Assembly (NCBI RefSeq): GCF_023715615.1 | Contig: NZ_JAMBOM010000007.1 | Coordinates: forward strand, 62,001 to 126,000 | Length of the DNA stretch: 64,000 bases | DNA from: Sporosarcina aquimarina | GTDB lineage: Bacteria > Bacillota > Bacilli > Bacillales_A > Planococcaceae | Direction of reading: 5' to 3' | In this document: piece after piece, positions 41,875-53,451 of the stretch | Position numbering within the stretch: the first letter of the stretch is position 1 | How the letters are laid out: each line of letters starts with the position of its first letter | Notes under the pieces: generated by a model | Seen by the model: only the letters and a program-made list of their open reading frames with translations | Database searches by the model: none | Told to the model about the DNA's origin: nothing | Position numbers and translations under genes: made by a program

Positions 41875-43456
41875 TATTGAACACCTCTAATGCACCATTG
41901 ATCCAATCGGCATTTTCTTTATCAAATTGTAGGGAAGAAATCATATCATATAGGTTAGATTCTAGTTCTGCTTTTTCTTTTCGGATGTCTTGAATAGTGG
42001 CTCCAATGGCTGCCATGTCAACGGGTACTTCCCCTTCAAATGTATCTACGTATCTTGGGATATTTAGGTTAAAGTCATTTTCTTTGATTTCCTCAAATGT
42101 AGCGACGTGTGCGTATTTCTCTACATTTTCTCGCTTCGTATACGTTTCAACAATTTTATGAAGGTGTTCTTTGGAAAGTTTATTTTGGTTCTTTTCTTTC
42201 GTAAACTCGCCGCTCGCATCGATAAATAACACATCGCGTGTACTGCGACTTTTCTTTAGGATGATGACGGTTGTTGGTATGGAAGTTCCAAAGAATAAGT
42301 TGGCTGGCATACCTATTACAGTGTCAATACTGCCATCCTCTAATAATTTCTTACGAATCACACCTTCTGCCGCCCCGCGGAACAGCACGCCATGTGGTAA
42401 AACAATTGCCATTGTGCCCGAATCTTTCAAATGATAAAATCCATGCAAAAGAAAAGCAAAGTCTGCTTTTGATTTTGGCGCTAATTTCCCGTAACGATTG
42501 AAACGGGAATCGTCTAAAAATGTGTCATCAGACGACCATTTCGCAGAGTACGGGGGATTCATAAGAACCGAATCAAACGTATACGGCTCATCTGTTGGCC
42601 AATCTTTGTTTAACGTATCGCCATTGCGTAAGCGCATATCTTCTTTATCCACACCATGCAAGATTAAGTTCATCTTCGCTAGGTTATAAGTCGTTGTATT
42701 TAGTTCCTGCCCGTGATACTTTACACTCTCTGGGTGGTTAATGTAGTTTCGAATATTTAACATTAATGAACCTGATCCCATCGTCGGGTCAAATACGCTG
42801 AACAGTTTTTTGTCTTCTTGACCAATTGCCGCAATACGGGCCATCATGTCAGATACTTCATGGGGTGTATAGAATTCTCCAGCCTTCTTGCCCGCTTCCG
42901 AAGCAAATTGGCTAATCAAGAACTCGTAAGCATCCCCAATGACATCACCATTATGTCCCAGTACATCCACATCATTTAATTTCTTCAACACTTCTGTAAT
43001 GGTAATGTTTCGTTGTTGATCATCTGATCCTAGTTTTTTTGATTGCAAGTCCACATCATCAAACAATCCATTGAATTGGTCATATTTTGTAGACAAATTG
43101 ATAAAGGCTTTATTCAAGTCATTCAACTGAAAAGTGTTTTGTTTTGCTTGGGCGGTTAGGACATTGAACAAATACGCCGGTTCGATATCATAGCCCAATG
43201 TGTCCACTAGCGTTTCTATCAAGTCCTCTTTTATCTCTTCATCTGCCAATAGATCCTTGTACAACTGAGTTTGATTTTCTTGTGTGTTGTATACTACTAG
43301 CGATTCATCCGCTATTTCAACTACTTTCCCTAGTAACTTATCGGATAAATACTTGTAAAAGATCAATCCTAATAAGTAGTTTTTGTATTCTGATGCGTCC
43401 ATTTTGCTTCGCAAGTTGTCTGCGGCACTAAATAATTTTGAATTTAATTCAGCCAT
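41864..43456 (-). CDS. hsdM: Type I restriction-modification methyltransferase subunit
   Basis: This 530-residue N6-adenine methyltransferase subunit has a helical N-terminal domain (HsdM_N, about 1-140). The AdoMet-binding motif is FDPTMGSGSLML (about 223-234) and the catalytic motif is NPPY in LMNPPYSAKW (about 300). GEFYTPHEVSDMM precedes motif I as usual. The C-terminal part ends with a helical segment that contacts HsdS. It is first in the hsdM-hsdS-hsdR unit and overlaps hsdS by 11 bp. Confidence 0.95.
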   Translation of the reverse strand: MAELNSKLFSAADNLRSKMDASEYKNYLLGLIFYKYLSDKLLGKVVEIADESLVVYNTQENQTQLYKDLLADEEIKEDLIETLVDTLGYDIEPAYLFNVLTAQAKQNTFQLNDLNKAFINLSTKYDQFNGLFDDVDLQSKKLGSDDQQRNITITEVLKKLNDVDVLGHNGDVIGDAYEFLISQFASEAGKKAGEFYTPHEVSDMMARIAAIGQEDKKLFSVFDPTMGSGSLMLNIRNYINHPESVKYHGQELNTTTYNLAKMNLILHGVDKEDMRLRNGDTLNKDWPTDEPYTFDSVLMNPPYSAKWSSDDTFLDDSRFNRYGKLAPKSKADFAFLLHGFYHLKDSGTMAIVLPHGVLFRGAAEGVIRKKLLEDGSIDTVIGMPANLFFGTSIPTTVIILKKSRSTRDVLFIDASGEFTKEKNQNKLSKEHLHKIVETYTKRENVEKYAHVATFEEIKENDFNLNIPRYVDTFEGEVPVDMAAIGATIQDIRKEKAELESNLYDMISSLQFDKENADWINGALEVFNNGK

Positions 43457-43819
43457 GTAGTGTACCTCACCTTTTTCGTTTATCGGGCTGGTAGCTGTAA
43501 TCCAACAGCACTTTTTACGGTTAGCCCACTCCCTGTTAGTATACCATCTTGCAAATTACTTCACTAGGTCCTCACCGCCTGCATGTTCGGAGTGTCAGCG
43601 AATTGTTATTCCTATTCTCCCCCTGCACAAAATCATTAACCGACGTGCTAATTACTGACAGAAAATAAAAAAGCAGCTACTCCCTCAACTTTCGTAATGG
43701 CCCTTTAGTCTTTTCTACTTTCATTCATCGTAAGTCGGTACTACACGATACAGTACCCACTCTCCCTAATGGTGTAGTGCCATAAGTTCCCTTAGCGAAG
43801 GGTGCCTGTGCAACACACC

Positions 43820-43850
43820 GTTATGATCACATTTCTTGTTTTATGAGCGG
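43820..43850. repeat. Two-unit copy of the 20-bp satellite
   Basis: TTATGATCAC at 43821 and TTATGAGCGG at 43841 are exactly 20 bp apart, in the same order (GATC unit, then GAGC unit) as in the array at 9541-10243. A half palindrome GTGCCTGTGCA lies just before it at 43803. The rest of 43457-43904 contains no gene that I can support, only a small inverted repeat GGTACT/AGTACC at 43737-43757. Confidence 0.75.
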
Positions 43851-43904
43851 TCGCCTGCTTGCCTGTAGCCAAACATCCCTACCAGGTTATAAACTCCGCC
43901 CAAA

Positions 43905-43937
43905 CCAAAAAAACACCATCCACAAGGGATGGTGTTT
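43905..43937 (-). terminator. Terminator of the tmRNA gene
   Basis: An 11-bp stem AAACACCATCC/GGATGGTGTTT is followed on the minus strand by T residues, 14 bp after the mature 3' end. Confidence 0.92.
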
Positions 43938-43950
43938 GACCATATTTCTA

Positions 43951-44307
43951 TGGAGACGGTGGGAGTCGAACCCACGTCCAGAGGCTCTAATACGTAAACG
44001 TCTACGCGTGTAGTTTTCCTATTTGAGTTCGCGCTGCATTATGCCGGAAAACAGGGCGTCCTGAGCGCTATCTCGGAAATCTCTTCTGGGGAGCCTCGAG
44101 AAGCGGCATCCAGCGTATCCCACTATAGGTTGAGCCTTACAACGCCACATGGGCGATGGTATTGCAAGGCAGATTCAACAGCTTACGCTGCGAATGCTAG
44201 GTTGTTGTTTGTTTTGCCTGTTATTATTAAGGTCCGTTTCTGACGGAGACGAGCCTCCGACGCGCAGCTCACGCTTAGACCACCCCTGTCGAATCCGTAA
44301 CGTCCCC
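43951..44307 (-). ncRNA. ssrA: tmRNA
   Basis: The 357-nt transcript has the tRNA-like acceptor stem GGGGACG/CGTCTCC with an encoded CCA, and a T arm with GGTTCGACTCCCAC. The internal reading frame at 44218-44183 gives the tag (A)GKTNNNLAFAA followed by TAA. It rescues stalled ribosomes together with SmpB, encoded just upstream, and tags the unfinished protein for proteolysis. The tag ends in the usual hydrophobic-Ala-Ala for ClpXP. Pseudoknot segments follow the tag frame. It has its own promoter and terminator. Confidence 0.97.
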
Positions 44308-44391
44308 GTTAAAGGGATGTCCGGGAAACGTCTGGAGTCATCAGTAGCCTCCTACTGATGCTAAGACTATCGGAACTGTATTGCTGTAAAC

Positions 44392-44420
44392 AGTATACAT
44401 CATCGAACGCCACATATCAA
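44392..44420 (-). promoter_or_regulatory. Predicted sigma-A promoter of ssrA
   Basis: On the minus strand -35 TTGATA (44420-44415) and -10 TATACT (44397-44392) have 17 bp between them. The -35 overlaps the smpB stop codon. The precursor would carry about 75 nt of 5' leader, including the hairpin CATCAGTAG/CTACTGATG, removed on maturation. Confidence 0.8.
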
Positions 44421-44890
44421 TATTGCTGTTTGTCTTTGAACGCGCGCTGCATATCTCGTTTTGCTTCTTTCTCTTTCAAGTCATGCCGTTTGTCGTATAA
44501 CTTCTTCCCTTTACCGACTCCAACTAGCACTTTTGCAAAACCGTCTTTGATATACATTTTCAACGGAACAATGGCAGTCCCTTTTTCTTTCGTCTGTCCG
44601 ATCAATGTATTAATCTGCTTTCGATGCATGAGTAGTTTACGAGAACGGACAGGATCATGGTTAAACTGATTCCCTTGCTCGTAGGGACTGATGTGCATAT
44701 TGGAGATCCAGGCTTCATTGTTACGAATGAGCACGAAAGCGTCTCTCAATTGGACTTTCCCATTACGAATTGACTTGATTTCCGTACCTTGCAAAACAAT
44801 ACCGGCTTCAATTGTTTCTTCTATTGCGAAGTCGTAATTGGCTTTCTTATTGACTGCGAGTACTTTCCCTTGGCCTTTTGCCATCGTCAT
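44417..44890 (-). CDS. smpB: SsrA-binding protein SmpB
   Basis: This 157-residue RNA-binding protein carries tmRNA into the stalled ribosome. The family signature is clear: [20 protein letters not shown], then [19 protein letters not shown], and a basic C-terminal tail ([13 protein letters not shown]) that folds in the empty mRNA channel. An upstream in-frame ATG two codons earlier leaves the first residues uncertain. It lies between rnr and ssrA, the usual Bacillales order, and its 3' end contains the ssrA -35 box. Confidence 0.96.
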   Translation of the reverse strand: MTMAKGQGKVLAVNKKANYDFAIEETIEAGIVLQGTEIKSIRNGKVQLRDAFVLIRNNEAWISNMHISPYEQGNQFNHDPVRSRKLLMHRKQINTLIGQTKEKGTAIVPLKMYIKDGFAKVLVGVGKGKKLYDKRHDLKEKEAKRDMQRAFKDKQQY

Positions 44891-44931
44891 TCACCCTCCC
44901 GTGAAACCGAATGGCCAATTGGCGATCCGGT

Positions 44932-47304
44932 TCACTTTCTTTTTCTAGGTTTTTGTTTTTTGTTTTTCTTTGCGACACCTTCATAGAACTTCTTCTTCTG
45001 ACTGCCGCCTGAACTTTTACCAGTAGACTTGCCAGATGAATTACGTTTTCCAGAACCACTCTTCTGGCCATTGCTTTTCTGGCCACTACCTTTTGAATCT
45101 CCAGAATTCCTGCTCTTAGCATGAATAACTTTTGGCGATTCTCTTCGTGTTCTATGGAACGTCTTCTTCATGTCCGCAATTTCGAAGTCAATTGAAGATT
45201 CTTCAGGTTTAACAGCGGTCACTCTTACTGTGACTTCATCCCCAATTCGGAATTGCTTGCCGGTATGCTCCCCGATCATCATCATTTGACGGTCGTCAAA
45301 ACGATAATAATCGTCTGTCATATAGCTGACGTGAACAAGTCCTTCGATCGTGTTTTCAAGCTCTACGAACAAACCAAAATTCGTTACAGAAGAAATGACA
45401 CCTTCGAACTCTTCACCGATTTTGTCCAACATGAATTGCGCTTTTTTCAATGCATCCGTATCACGTTCTGCATCGACTGCACGGCGCTCCATATCAGATG
45501 TATGCTGAGCGATTTCCGGTAATTCCGCATCCCAATGTGCAATTGTTTTCCCTGAAACGTCTTTTTCAAACAAATACGTACGAATGAGACGATGGACGAT
45601 CAAGTCTGGATAACGACGAATCGGTGACGTGAAGTGTGTATAGAAGTCTGCGGATAAACCAAAGTGGCCGAGACTTTCCTGATAATACTTCGCCTGTTGC
45701 ATGGAGCGTAATAGCATCGTAGAAATAACAGTTTCCTCAGGAAGACCTGAAATGGACTCTGTAATTTCTTGCAGCGCTCGTGGATGTACTTTGTTGCCAG
45801 CACCCTTTACCACGATCCCGAAGTTAGTCAGGAACTCGAACAATCTTTGAAGTTTTTCCGGTTTTGGATCTTCGTGGATTCGGTACATGAACGGAACTTG
45901 CATCCAGTGGAAATGCTCGGCGACCGTTTCGTTCGCAGCAAGCATGAATTCTTCAATCATCCGTTCTGCAACGGTTCTTTCCAATAGCTTAATTTCCGTT
46001 GGCCATCCTTTTTCGTCCACTAATACTTTCGATTCTTTGAAATCGAAGTCGATGGCACCACGGTCCTCACGTTTTTGACGGAGAATTTTTGCAAGCTCTG
46101 CCATATCGGTCAACATCGGAACGATTTCCGAGTACTTCGTGCGTAACTCTTCATCTAATTGATCTACAATCTGATAGACGTCATGATACGTCATCCGGTA
46201 ATCGGAATTAATGACACTCGGATAGATTTCGTGATGGATCACTTTCCCGTTCCCATCGATCGTCATTTCACACGTGAGTGTTAAACGATCTACATCCGGG
46301 TGCAGCGAACAGATTCCGTTTGACAACTTATGCGGCAACATTGGAATAACGCGGTCTGTTAAGTAGACACTCGTTCCACGGTCATAGGCTTCCGCATCAA
46401 GTGGTGTATTCTCCTCGACATAGTGACTCACGTCTGAAATGTGAACAGATAACGTATGAGTTCCATCCGTGTTTTTCACGAGTGAAATCGCATCATCTAA
46501 ATCCTTCGCATCTGCTCCATCGATTGTAATTGTCAGTACATCTCGCAGGTCGTTGCGTTTGAACAGATCTGTTTCTTGAATTTCTGCAGGGATTTTGTCC
46601 GTTTGCTGAAGTACTTCCGGTGGAAACTCGATTTCAATTCCATGCTTGTGGATAATTGAAAGGATGTCGACACCTGGATCATTTTTGTGGCCGAGAATCT
46701 GAACAACCATTCCTGTCGCAGATTTCATATCACTTGGAAACTCTGTGATTTCCGCAACCACTTTATGGCCTTCGATTGCTCCTAAGTTGTTTCCTTTTGC
46801 AATGAAGATATCCATCGGCAGTTTTTTATCGTCTGGAATGACAAACCCGAATCCTCGGTTGTCTTGATACGTCCCGACTACTTTTGTCGTTTTCCGCTCA
46901 GCAATCCGAATGATGGCACCTTCACGACGATCGCCGAAAGAGCTATTCGCTACACGTACTAGCACAATATCGCCGTTCATGGCACCATTGACTTCAGTTG
47001 GTGGGATGAAAATATCATCCATTCCTTCAGTCTCTGGTGTAACAAAACCAAATCCTTTTGCATGTCCAATGAATTTACCACGAACTAAATTCATTCGCTC
47101 CGGAACGCCATAACGATTCGTTCGTGAGCGAATAATGAGTCCTTTTTGTTCAAGATGGACGAGCATTTTCACTAACTCTTTAAATTCTGCCGCTTGTTCC
47201 ATTCCGAGTAATTCTTGAATCTCTTGAACGGTTAAGGGCTTATAAGAATCATCTTTCATAGTTGACAGTATTTTTTGTTCTAATTCTTTTTCAAATGTAT
47301 CCAA
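44932..47304 (-). CDS. rnr: Ribonuclease R
   Basis: This 790-residue processive 3'-5' exoribonuclease helps degrade structured RNA and works with tmRNA/SmpB. An N-terminal helix-turn-helix (about 1-70) and cold-shock domains come first. The RNB catalytic domain (about 250-580) has the acidic cluster [14 protein letters not shown]. An S1 domain (about 630-715) and a basic, low-complexity tail rich in Lys, Ser and Gly (about 720-790) follow. A GGAGGGATAAG-type site precedes the ATG. It is part of the est-rnr-smpB unit. Confidence 0.96.
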   Translation of the reverse strand: MDTFEKELEQKILSTMKDDSYKPLTVQEIQELLGMEQAAEFKELVKMLVHLEQKGLIIRSRTNRYGVPERMNLVRGKFIGHAKGFGFVTPETEGMDDIFIPPTEVNGAMNGDIVLVRVANSSFGDRREGAIIRIAERKTTKVVGTYQDNRGFGFVIPDDKKLPMDIFIAKGNNLGAIEGHKVVAEITEFPSDMKSATGMVVQILGHKNDPGVDILSIIHKHGIEIEFPPEVLQQTDKIPAEIQETDLFKRNDLRDVLTITIDGADAKDLDDAISLVKNTDGTHTLSVHISDVSHYVEENTPLDAEAYDRGTSVYLTDRVIPMLPHKLSNGICSLHPDVDRLTLTCEMTIDGNGKVIHHEIYPSVINSDYRMTYHDVYQIVDQLDEELRTKYSEIVPMLTDMAELAKILRQKREDRGAIDFDFKESKVLVDEKGWPTEIKLLERTVAERMIEEFMLAANETVAEHFHWMQVPFMYRIHEDPKPEKLQRLFEFLTNFGIVVKGAGNKVHPRALQEITESISGLPEETVISTMLLRSMQQAKYYQESLGHFGLSADFYTHFTSPIRRYPDLIVHRLIRTYLFEKDVSGKTIAHWDAELPEIAQHTSDMERRAVDAERDTDALKKAQFMLDKIGEEFEGVISSVTNFGLFVELENTIEGLVHVSYMTDDYYRFDDRQMMMIGEHTGKQFRIGDEVTVRVTAVKPEESSIDFEIADMKKTFHRTRRESPKVIHAKSRNSGDSKGSGQKSNGQKSGSGKRNSSGKSTGKSSGGSQKKKFYEGVAKKNKKQKPRKRK

Positions 47305-47350
47305 CTCTTATCCCTCCTTATCTAAATAGTATTGCCTGATTTGGGTTTCA

Positions 47351-48097
47351 TTAATCTTCCCAATCAAGTGACTCCAGAAACTCGAAAATTTCGTCGTGAA
47401 GTTCATTTTTCTCAGGACCTAATGTAATTACATGTTTCGACTTCTCGTAGTGTGTAATTTTTTTGTCTGTAGATTCTGCATTGTCATAGATAATTTGTCC
47501 GGAATTCGGATCGATTACTTCATCACGAGTAGATTGAACAACTAATAACGGCGCATAGATTGTATCCACTTCAGCTCTCACGTTTTCGATCAGTTTCTGA
47601 AGGTCGCTCAGCGAAGGCATCGATTTTTCACGGAGTGCCGCCACTTCCGCATCGATTGTTTCCTCGTCTTTACCTTCTAGTTTTTTGTATTCGCGGGCGT
47701 AGTGAAGAACCCCTTCATACATCTGATCTAACGAACGCATCGACATCGGAGCATTCATCGTAACTATTCCCAGAACAGGACACTCGGCTCCTAATTTCAG
47801 TGAAAATACGCCACCCAATGATAAGCCCGCTACAGCAATCTGTTCATAGCCTGCTTCTTTCAGTTGGTCATATGCTTCACTAACATCTGGCCACCAGTCT
47901 TCAGGGCCTGTGTGAATCAGTTCTTCCGCTGGACCACCATGCCCTTTATAATGCGGCGCAAGGGATGTATATCCCTTTTTCTCTAAAAAACGCCCGATCA
48001 TTCGTACGTCAGCAGATGTTCCTGTAAAACCATGCAGTAACAGCACTGCTCGCTTTCCATGTTCAAAAAAGAAAGGCTTTGCATGAGAAACTTTCAT
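47351..48097 (-). CDS. est: Carboxylesterase (Est30/YvaK type)
   Basis: This 248-residue alpha/beta-hydrolase has oxyanion-hole motif [11 protein letters not shown] (about residues 21-30) and nucleophile S93 in GLSLGG. An acid is in [10 protein letters not shown], and the C-terminal histidine lies in KSKHVITLG. This is the layout of Bacillus/Geobacillus Est30. It hydrolyses short-chain acyl esters by family; the physiological substrate is unknown. The position between secG and rnr is conserved in Bacillales. Confidence 0.93.
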   Translation of the reverse strand: MKVSHAKPFFFEHGKRAVLLLHGFTGTSADVRMIGRFLEKKGYTSLAPHYKGHGGPAEELIHTGPEDWWPDVSEAYDQLKEAGYEQIAVAGLSLGGVFSLKLGAECPVLGIVTMNAPMSMRSLDQMYEGVLHYAREYKKLEGKDEETIDAEVAALREKSMPSLSDLQKLIENVRAEVDTIYAPLLVVQSTRDEVIDPNSGQIIYDNAESTDKKITHYEKSKHVITLGPEKNELHDEIFEFLESLDWED

Positions 48098-48136
48098 GCG
48101 ACCTAACCTCCAATCATTACCAAACCATTTTTGAAT

Positions 48137-48167
48137 AAAAAAGCCTGGCCGTACAGATGGCCAGGCG
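48137..48167 (-). terminator. Terminator after secG
   Basis: An 8-bp GC-rich stem GCCTGGCC/GGCCAGGC with an 8-nt loop, followed on the minus strand by six T residues. It separates secG from the est-rnr-smpB unit, so the latter needs readthrough or its own promoter. Confidence 0.92.
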
Positions 48168-48181
48168 AAAATTGCTTCTTT

Positions 48182-48409
48182 TTATATTTTCACGATCGCA
48201 ATCGCCAGTACGAAGAACAGCACGGATAGTACAATTGTAACGCGCTGCAAGACTAAGTCTAGACCGCGTGCCTTTTGTTTACCAAATAACTGTTCTGCAC
48301 CACCGGAGATGGCTCCAGATAGGCCTGCACTTTTCCCCGATTGTAGCAAGACAACGACAATTAGTGAAAGTGAGACAATCACGAGCAATGTCAATAATAA
48401 CGCGTGCAT
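48182..48409 (-). CDS. secG: Preprotein translocase subunit SecG
   Basis: This 75-residue membrane protein has two hydrophobic helices (about residues 2-22 and 53-73) around a loop with [22 protein letters not shown], the SecG signature. It assists SecYEG-driven protein export. AGGAGGTGG precedes the ATG. It follows eno and is followed by a terminator. The 100 bp between eno and secG contain an imperfect GACAACAGC-type hairpin of unclear role. Confidence 0.95.
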   Translation of the reverse strand: MHALLLTLLVIVSLSLIVVVLLQSGKSAGLSGAISGGAEQLFGKQKARGLDLVLQRVTIVLSVLFFVLAIAIVKI

Positions 48410-48510
48410 AATGTTCCACCTCCTGAAACAGAACTCAACTACCCTACCAGTTTACCAAACTCTAGCAATAGAGACAACAGCTGTTTCAAGCAGTTGTCGC
48501 TAGCCGCAAC

Positions 48511-49827
<1,317 letters not shown>

Positions 49828-51348
49828 TTAAAATAATGGCGTTCCTGTCATCTCTACTGGCTGTTTGATACCTAGCAATTTTAACATGGTTGGCGCAAGA
49901 TCAGCGAGAATACCGTCTTCTCTTAGTGTAACGCCGTCTTTCGTCACAATTACTGGTACTGGATTAGTCGTATGTGCAGTCATTGGTGCACCTTCAATTG
50001 TCATTACTTCGTCTGCATTACCGTGGTCTGCTGTAATAATTGCTGTACCACCTTTAGCAAGTAACACATCTAGGATGCGTCCAACACATGCATCCGTTGT
50101 CTCAACCGCTTTTACTGTCGGTTCAAGCATTCCACTATGGCCGACCATGTCAGGATTCGCAAGATTGAGGATGAACGCATCGATTTGGTCCTCTTGAATT
50201 TCTTTAATGAGCGCATCGGTTACTTCGTACGCACTCATTTCAGGTTTCAAATCGTACGTAGCAACTTTAGGTGAAGGGATTAGAATTCTCTTCTCGCCTT
50301 CAAATTCTTCCTCGCGTCCACCACTCATGAAGAACGTTACATGAGGATACTTTTCAGTTTCCGCGATTCGAAGCTGACGAATGTTGTTCTGAGATAAAAC
50401 TTCTCCAATTGTATTTTTCAAATCTTGGCTAGCAAATACAACTTCAGAAGCAACTTCAGCACTGTAATCCGTAAAGGTAACGAATTTCAATTCTGTATAT
50501 TTCTTAGCTGAAAAACCTTCAAATCCATTTTGAGTAAACGCGCGTGATAATTGAATCGCGCGGTCGGGTCGGAAATTGAAAAATACAGCGGAATCTCCTT
50601 CAGAAATCTGAATTGGAGCATGTCCCTCTTTTTGAACGATGAATGGCACAACGAATTCGTCTGTCACACCTGCGTCGTAAGAAGCTTGGACACCTTCTTC
50701 AGCTGATGCGTATACAGGTCCTTCTCCATTCACCATGACATCATACGCCAACTTGATACGTTCCCAGCGTTTGTCACGATCCATCGCATAATAGCGACCC
50801 GAAATTGACGCAAGCTGACCGACCCCGACCGATTTCATGACGTCCTCTGTTTGTTTAATATATGTTAATGCAGTTTTAGGTCCAACATCTCTGCCGTCTA
50901 AAAATGCATGGACATATACATTCTGGATGCCATTCATTTCAGCTAGTCGCAACAACGCAAACAAATGCTCATAATGACTATGGACGCCACCATCTGATAG
51001 TAATCCCATCAAATGCAGTGCACCGTTATTTGCTTTTGCGTGCTGTACAGCCGCAAGTAACGATTCGTTTTGGAAAAAGTCGTTTTCACGAATCGATTTA
51101 TTGACCCGAGTAAGACTTTGATAGACGATCCGTCCAGCTCCAATGTTCAAGTGACCGACCTCTGAGTTTCCCATTTGACCTTCAGGCAACCCGACCGCTT
51201 CCCCACACGCGGTTAACGTGGAATGGGGATATGCGTTCCATAATCGCTCATAGTTTGGTTTCTTCGCGTGCGCAACAGCGTTTCCGGAAGTTTCTGAGCG
51301 CAGTCCAAAACCGTCCATAATGATAAGGCCAACAGGACCTTTAGGCAT
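49828..51348 (-). CDS. gpmI: 2,3-bisphosphoglycerate-independent phosphoglycerate mutase
   Basis: This 506-residue Mn-dependent enzyme interconverts 3- and 2-phosphoglycerate. The phospho-accepting serine lies in [17 protein letters not shown]. Metal motifs include LIIMDGFG at the N-terminus, [13 protein letters not shown] and [11 protein letters not shown]-like [10 protein letters not shown]. The ATG at 51348 was chosen because GGAGG lies just upstream and it gives [13 protein letters not shown]; a longer in-frame start would add 18 unrelated residues. The gene overlaps the end of tpiA by 8 bp. Confidence 0.97.
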   Translation of the reverse strand: MPKGPVGLIIMDGFGLRSETSGNAVAHAKKPNYERLWNAYPHSTLTACGEAVGLPEGQMGNSEVGHLNIGAGRIVYQSLTRVNKSIRENDFFQNESLLAAVQHAKANNGALHLMGLLSDGGVHSHYEHLFALLRLAEMNGIQNVYVHAFLDGRDVGPKTALTYIKQTEDVMKSVGVGQLASISGRYYAMDRDKRWERIKLAYDVMVNGEGPVYASAEEGVQASYDAGVTDEFVVPFIVQKEGHAPIQISEGDSAVFFNFRPDRAIQLSRAFTQNGFEGFSAKKYTELKFVTFTDYSAEVASEVVFASQDLKNTIGEVLSQNNIRQLRIAETEKYPHVTFFMSGGREEEFEGEKRILIPSPKVATYDLKPEMSAYEVTDALIKEIQEDQIDAFILNLANPDMVGHSGMLEPTVKAVETTDACVGRILDVLLAKGGTAIITADHGNADEVMTIEGAPMTAHTTNPVPVIVTKDGVTLREDGILADLAPTMLKLLGIKQPVEMTGTPLF

Positions 51349-52102
51349 TTGCGCCAGCCTCCGCGAGTGCGGTGAACGATTCCGGATCGAGACTAGCTCC
51401 ACCGACTAATGCTCCATCGATATCACTCATCGACAAGAGTTCTTCAATGTTTCCAGGTTTTACACTACCGCCGTATTGAATACGGATCGCCTGTGCCACT
51501 GATTCTGAGTAAAGGTCTGTGAGGACTGCACGAATTTGTGCACAGACTTCATTCGCATCTTCTGCAGTTGCTGTACGTCCAGTACCAATTGCCCAAATTG
51601 GCTCATAGGCAACGATAGCTGAAGCAGCATCTGTTTCATTCACTCCCGCAAACGCTTTCTTCACTTGTTCTGAAACAATCGCTGATGTCGCGTTGTCTTC
51701 ACGCTGTTCCAGTGACTCACCTACACATACAATCGGTGTAAGCTTATGTTCAAAAGCCGATTTCACTTTTCGGTTAACAGATTCGTCTGTTTCGTTATAG
51801 TATTGTCTACGCTCAGAGTGTCCAAGGATGACAAATTCAACACCTACACTTGAAAGCATGGTCGGACTGATTTCACCCGTGAATGCCCCTTCAACTTCTT
51901 CATGCATCGTTTGTGCTCCAATACGAACCGGCAAGTCTTTTGTCTTTTCAACAAGTGTTGTTAGATAAAGCGCAGGTGAACAAATCACGGTTTCCACCTG
52001 GTCACTTTCCTTCAACTTTCCAGCAAGTGAATCTATAAACGCTACAGCTTCATCCAGCGTTTTGTACATCTTCCAGTTTCCTGCGATAATCGGTTTTCTC
52101 AT
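51341..52102 (-). CDS. tpiA: Triosephosphate isomerase
   Basis: This 253-residue TIM-barrel enzyme interconverts dihydroxyacetone phosphate and glyceraldehyde-3-phosphate. Catalytic residues are visible: N11/K13 in AGNWKMYK, the histidine in ILGHSERR and the glutamate in [12 protein letters not shown]. The phosphate-binding YGGSVKPGN and GALVGGASL follow. AAGGAGGG precedes the ATG. It is 13 bp downstream of pgk and overlaps gpmI slightly. Confidence 0.98.
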   Translation of the reverse strand: MRKPIIAGNWKMYKTLDEAVAFIDSLAGKLKESDQVETVICSPALYLTTLVEKTKDLPVRIGAQTMHEEVEGAFTGEISPTMLSSVGVEFVILGHSERRQYYNETDESVNRKVKSAFEHKLTPIVCVGESLEQREDNATSAIVSEQVKKAFAGVNETDAASAIVAYEPIWAIGTGRTATAEDANEVCAQIRAVLTDLYSESVAQAIRIQYGGSVKPGNIEELLSMSDIDGALVGGASLDPESFTALAEAGANA

Positions 52103-52115
52103 GAGTAGTCCCTCC

Positions 52116-53303
52116 TTATGAACGATCTTTCAATGCAGCAACGCCTGGTAGTTCTTTACCTTCCATGAACTCCAATGACGCACCTCCACCTGTTGAGATG
52201 TGGTCCATTTTTTCAGCTACTTCAAACTTTTCAACAGCAGCAGCAGAATCGCCACCACCGATAATTGTAAATGCATCGGTTTCAGCCATTGCTTGAGCAA
52301 CTCGCTTTGTACCTTCAGCAAATGGTGCCATTTCAAATACACCCATTGGTCCATTCCAAATAACAAGTTTTGAATCCCGGATCACGCTGTCGTAAAGTTC
52401 TGCAGTTTTCGGACCAATATCAAGGCCCATCCAACCTTTTTCAATGTCGCTTACGCTAACAACTTTTGTTGTTGCTGATTCTGAGAACGAATCTGCCACT
52501 TTTGCATCAATCGGTAAATACAAGTTGACGCCTTTTTCTTTCGCTTTTTGAATGAATGACTGTGCCAACTCAATCTTGTCTTCTTCAACAAGGGAGTCAC
52601 CAGTTTCATGACCTTGTGCACGTGTAAATGTATACGATAAGCCTCCCCCGATTAACAGGTTATCCACCTTATCCAGCAAGTGATCAATGACACCAATTTT
52701 GTCTTTCACTTTTGCCCCACCAATGATTGCAGTGAAAGGGCGTTCAGGATCGGATAACGCTTTTCCGAGTACGTCCAATTCCTTCTCTAGAAGAAATCCT
52801 TGAACACTTGGGAGGTACTCCGCAATTCCAGCAGTTGTTGCATGTGCGCGGTGTGCTGCTCCAAATGCGTCATTGACGAAAACATCTGCCAGTGCAGCAA
52901 ATTGTTTAGCAAGTTCAGGATCGTTCTTTTCCTCCCCAGCATGGAATCGAACATTTTCAAGTAAAAGAATTTCACCATCAGCCAACTCGGAGACTTGTTT
53001 CTCAACCGCGGGCCCCGTGGACTCGTCCAATTTCAGTACGGGCTTTCCAAGTAATTCAGCCAATCGCTTTCCGGCTTCCGTTAAACGTGAATCTTCTTTC
53101 ACTTCACCTTTTGGACGACCCAAGTGACTCGCAAGAATTACTTTTGCCCCCTGTTCAGAAAGATACTCGATTGTAGGGATGGCAGCACGGATTCTAGTAT
53201 CATCTGAAACTTTCCCATCTTCCATAGGTACGTTAAAATCCACCCTGCAGAAAACTCGTTTCCCTTTTAGATCCAAGTCTTTCATCGTCATTTTGGCATT
53301 CAT
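52116..53303 (-). CDS. pgk: Phosphoglycerate kinase
   Basis: This enzyme of about 395 residues makes ATP from 1,3-bisphosphoglycerate. The N-lobe carries RVDFNVPM and SHLGRPKG. The nucleotide site in the C-lobe has [20 protein letters not shown] and [12 protein letters not shown]. The ATG giving [12 protein letters not shown] is chosen: GAAGGAG lies about 11 bp upstream, while an in-frame GTG four codons earlier overlaps that site. A hairpin with T tract lies between gap and pgk, so pgk-eno may partly depend on a separate promoter. Confidence 0.97.
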   Translation of the reverse strand: MNAKMTMKDLDLKGKRVFCRVDFNVPMEDGKVSDDTRIRAAIPTIEYLSEQGAKVILASHLGRPKGEVKEDSRLTEAGKRLAELLGKPVLKLDESTGPAVEKQVSELADGEILLLENVRFHAGEEKNDPELAKQFAALADVFVNDAFGAAHRAHATTAGIAEYLPSVQGFLLEKELDVLGKALSDPERPFTAIIGGAKVKDKIGVIDHLLDKVDNLLIGGGLSYTFTRAQGHETGDSLVEEDKIELAQSFIQKAKEKGVNLYLPIDAKVADSFSESATTKVVSVSDIEKGWMGLDIGPKTAELYDSVIRDSKLVIWNGPMGVFEMAPFAEGTKRVAQAMAETDAFTIIGGGDSAAAVEKFEVAEKMDHISTGGGASLEFMEGKELPGVAALKDRS

Positions 53304-53340
53304 GCGAACAAGCACTCCTTCACAAACAAAAGTTTTTAAT

Positions 53341-53376
53341 AAAAAAGGAGGAAACGGGCAATGCCGTTCCTCCTGC
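53341..53376 (-). terminator. Terminator/attenuator between gap and pgk
   Basis: On the minus strand GGAGGAACGG pairs with CCGTTTCCTCC (one bulge) and is followed by six T residues. It would reduce transcription from cggR-gap into pgk-eno. Confidence 0.82.
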
Positions 53377-53451
53377 CCATCTATTAAGTATAATCGGTCA
53401 CAATCTGATAAGCCAGATTTTATGTGCCCGATATGTGTTTACAGTTGTCGC

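Noticed and set aside
43457-43950. Integrase or attachment site next to ssrA
   Set aside because: No integrase frame and no repeat of the tmRNA 3' end was found in the accessory region, so integration at ssrA stays unproven.
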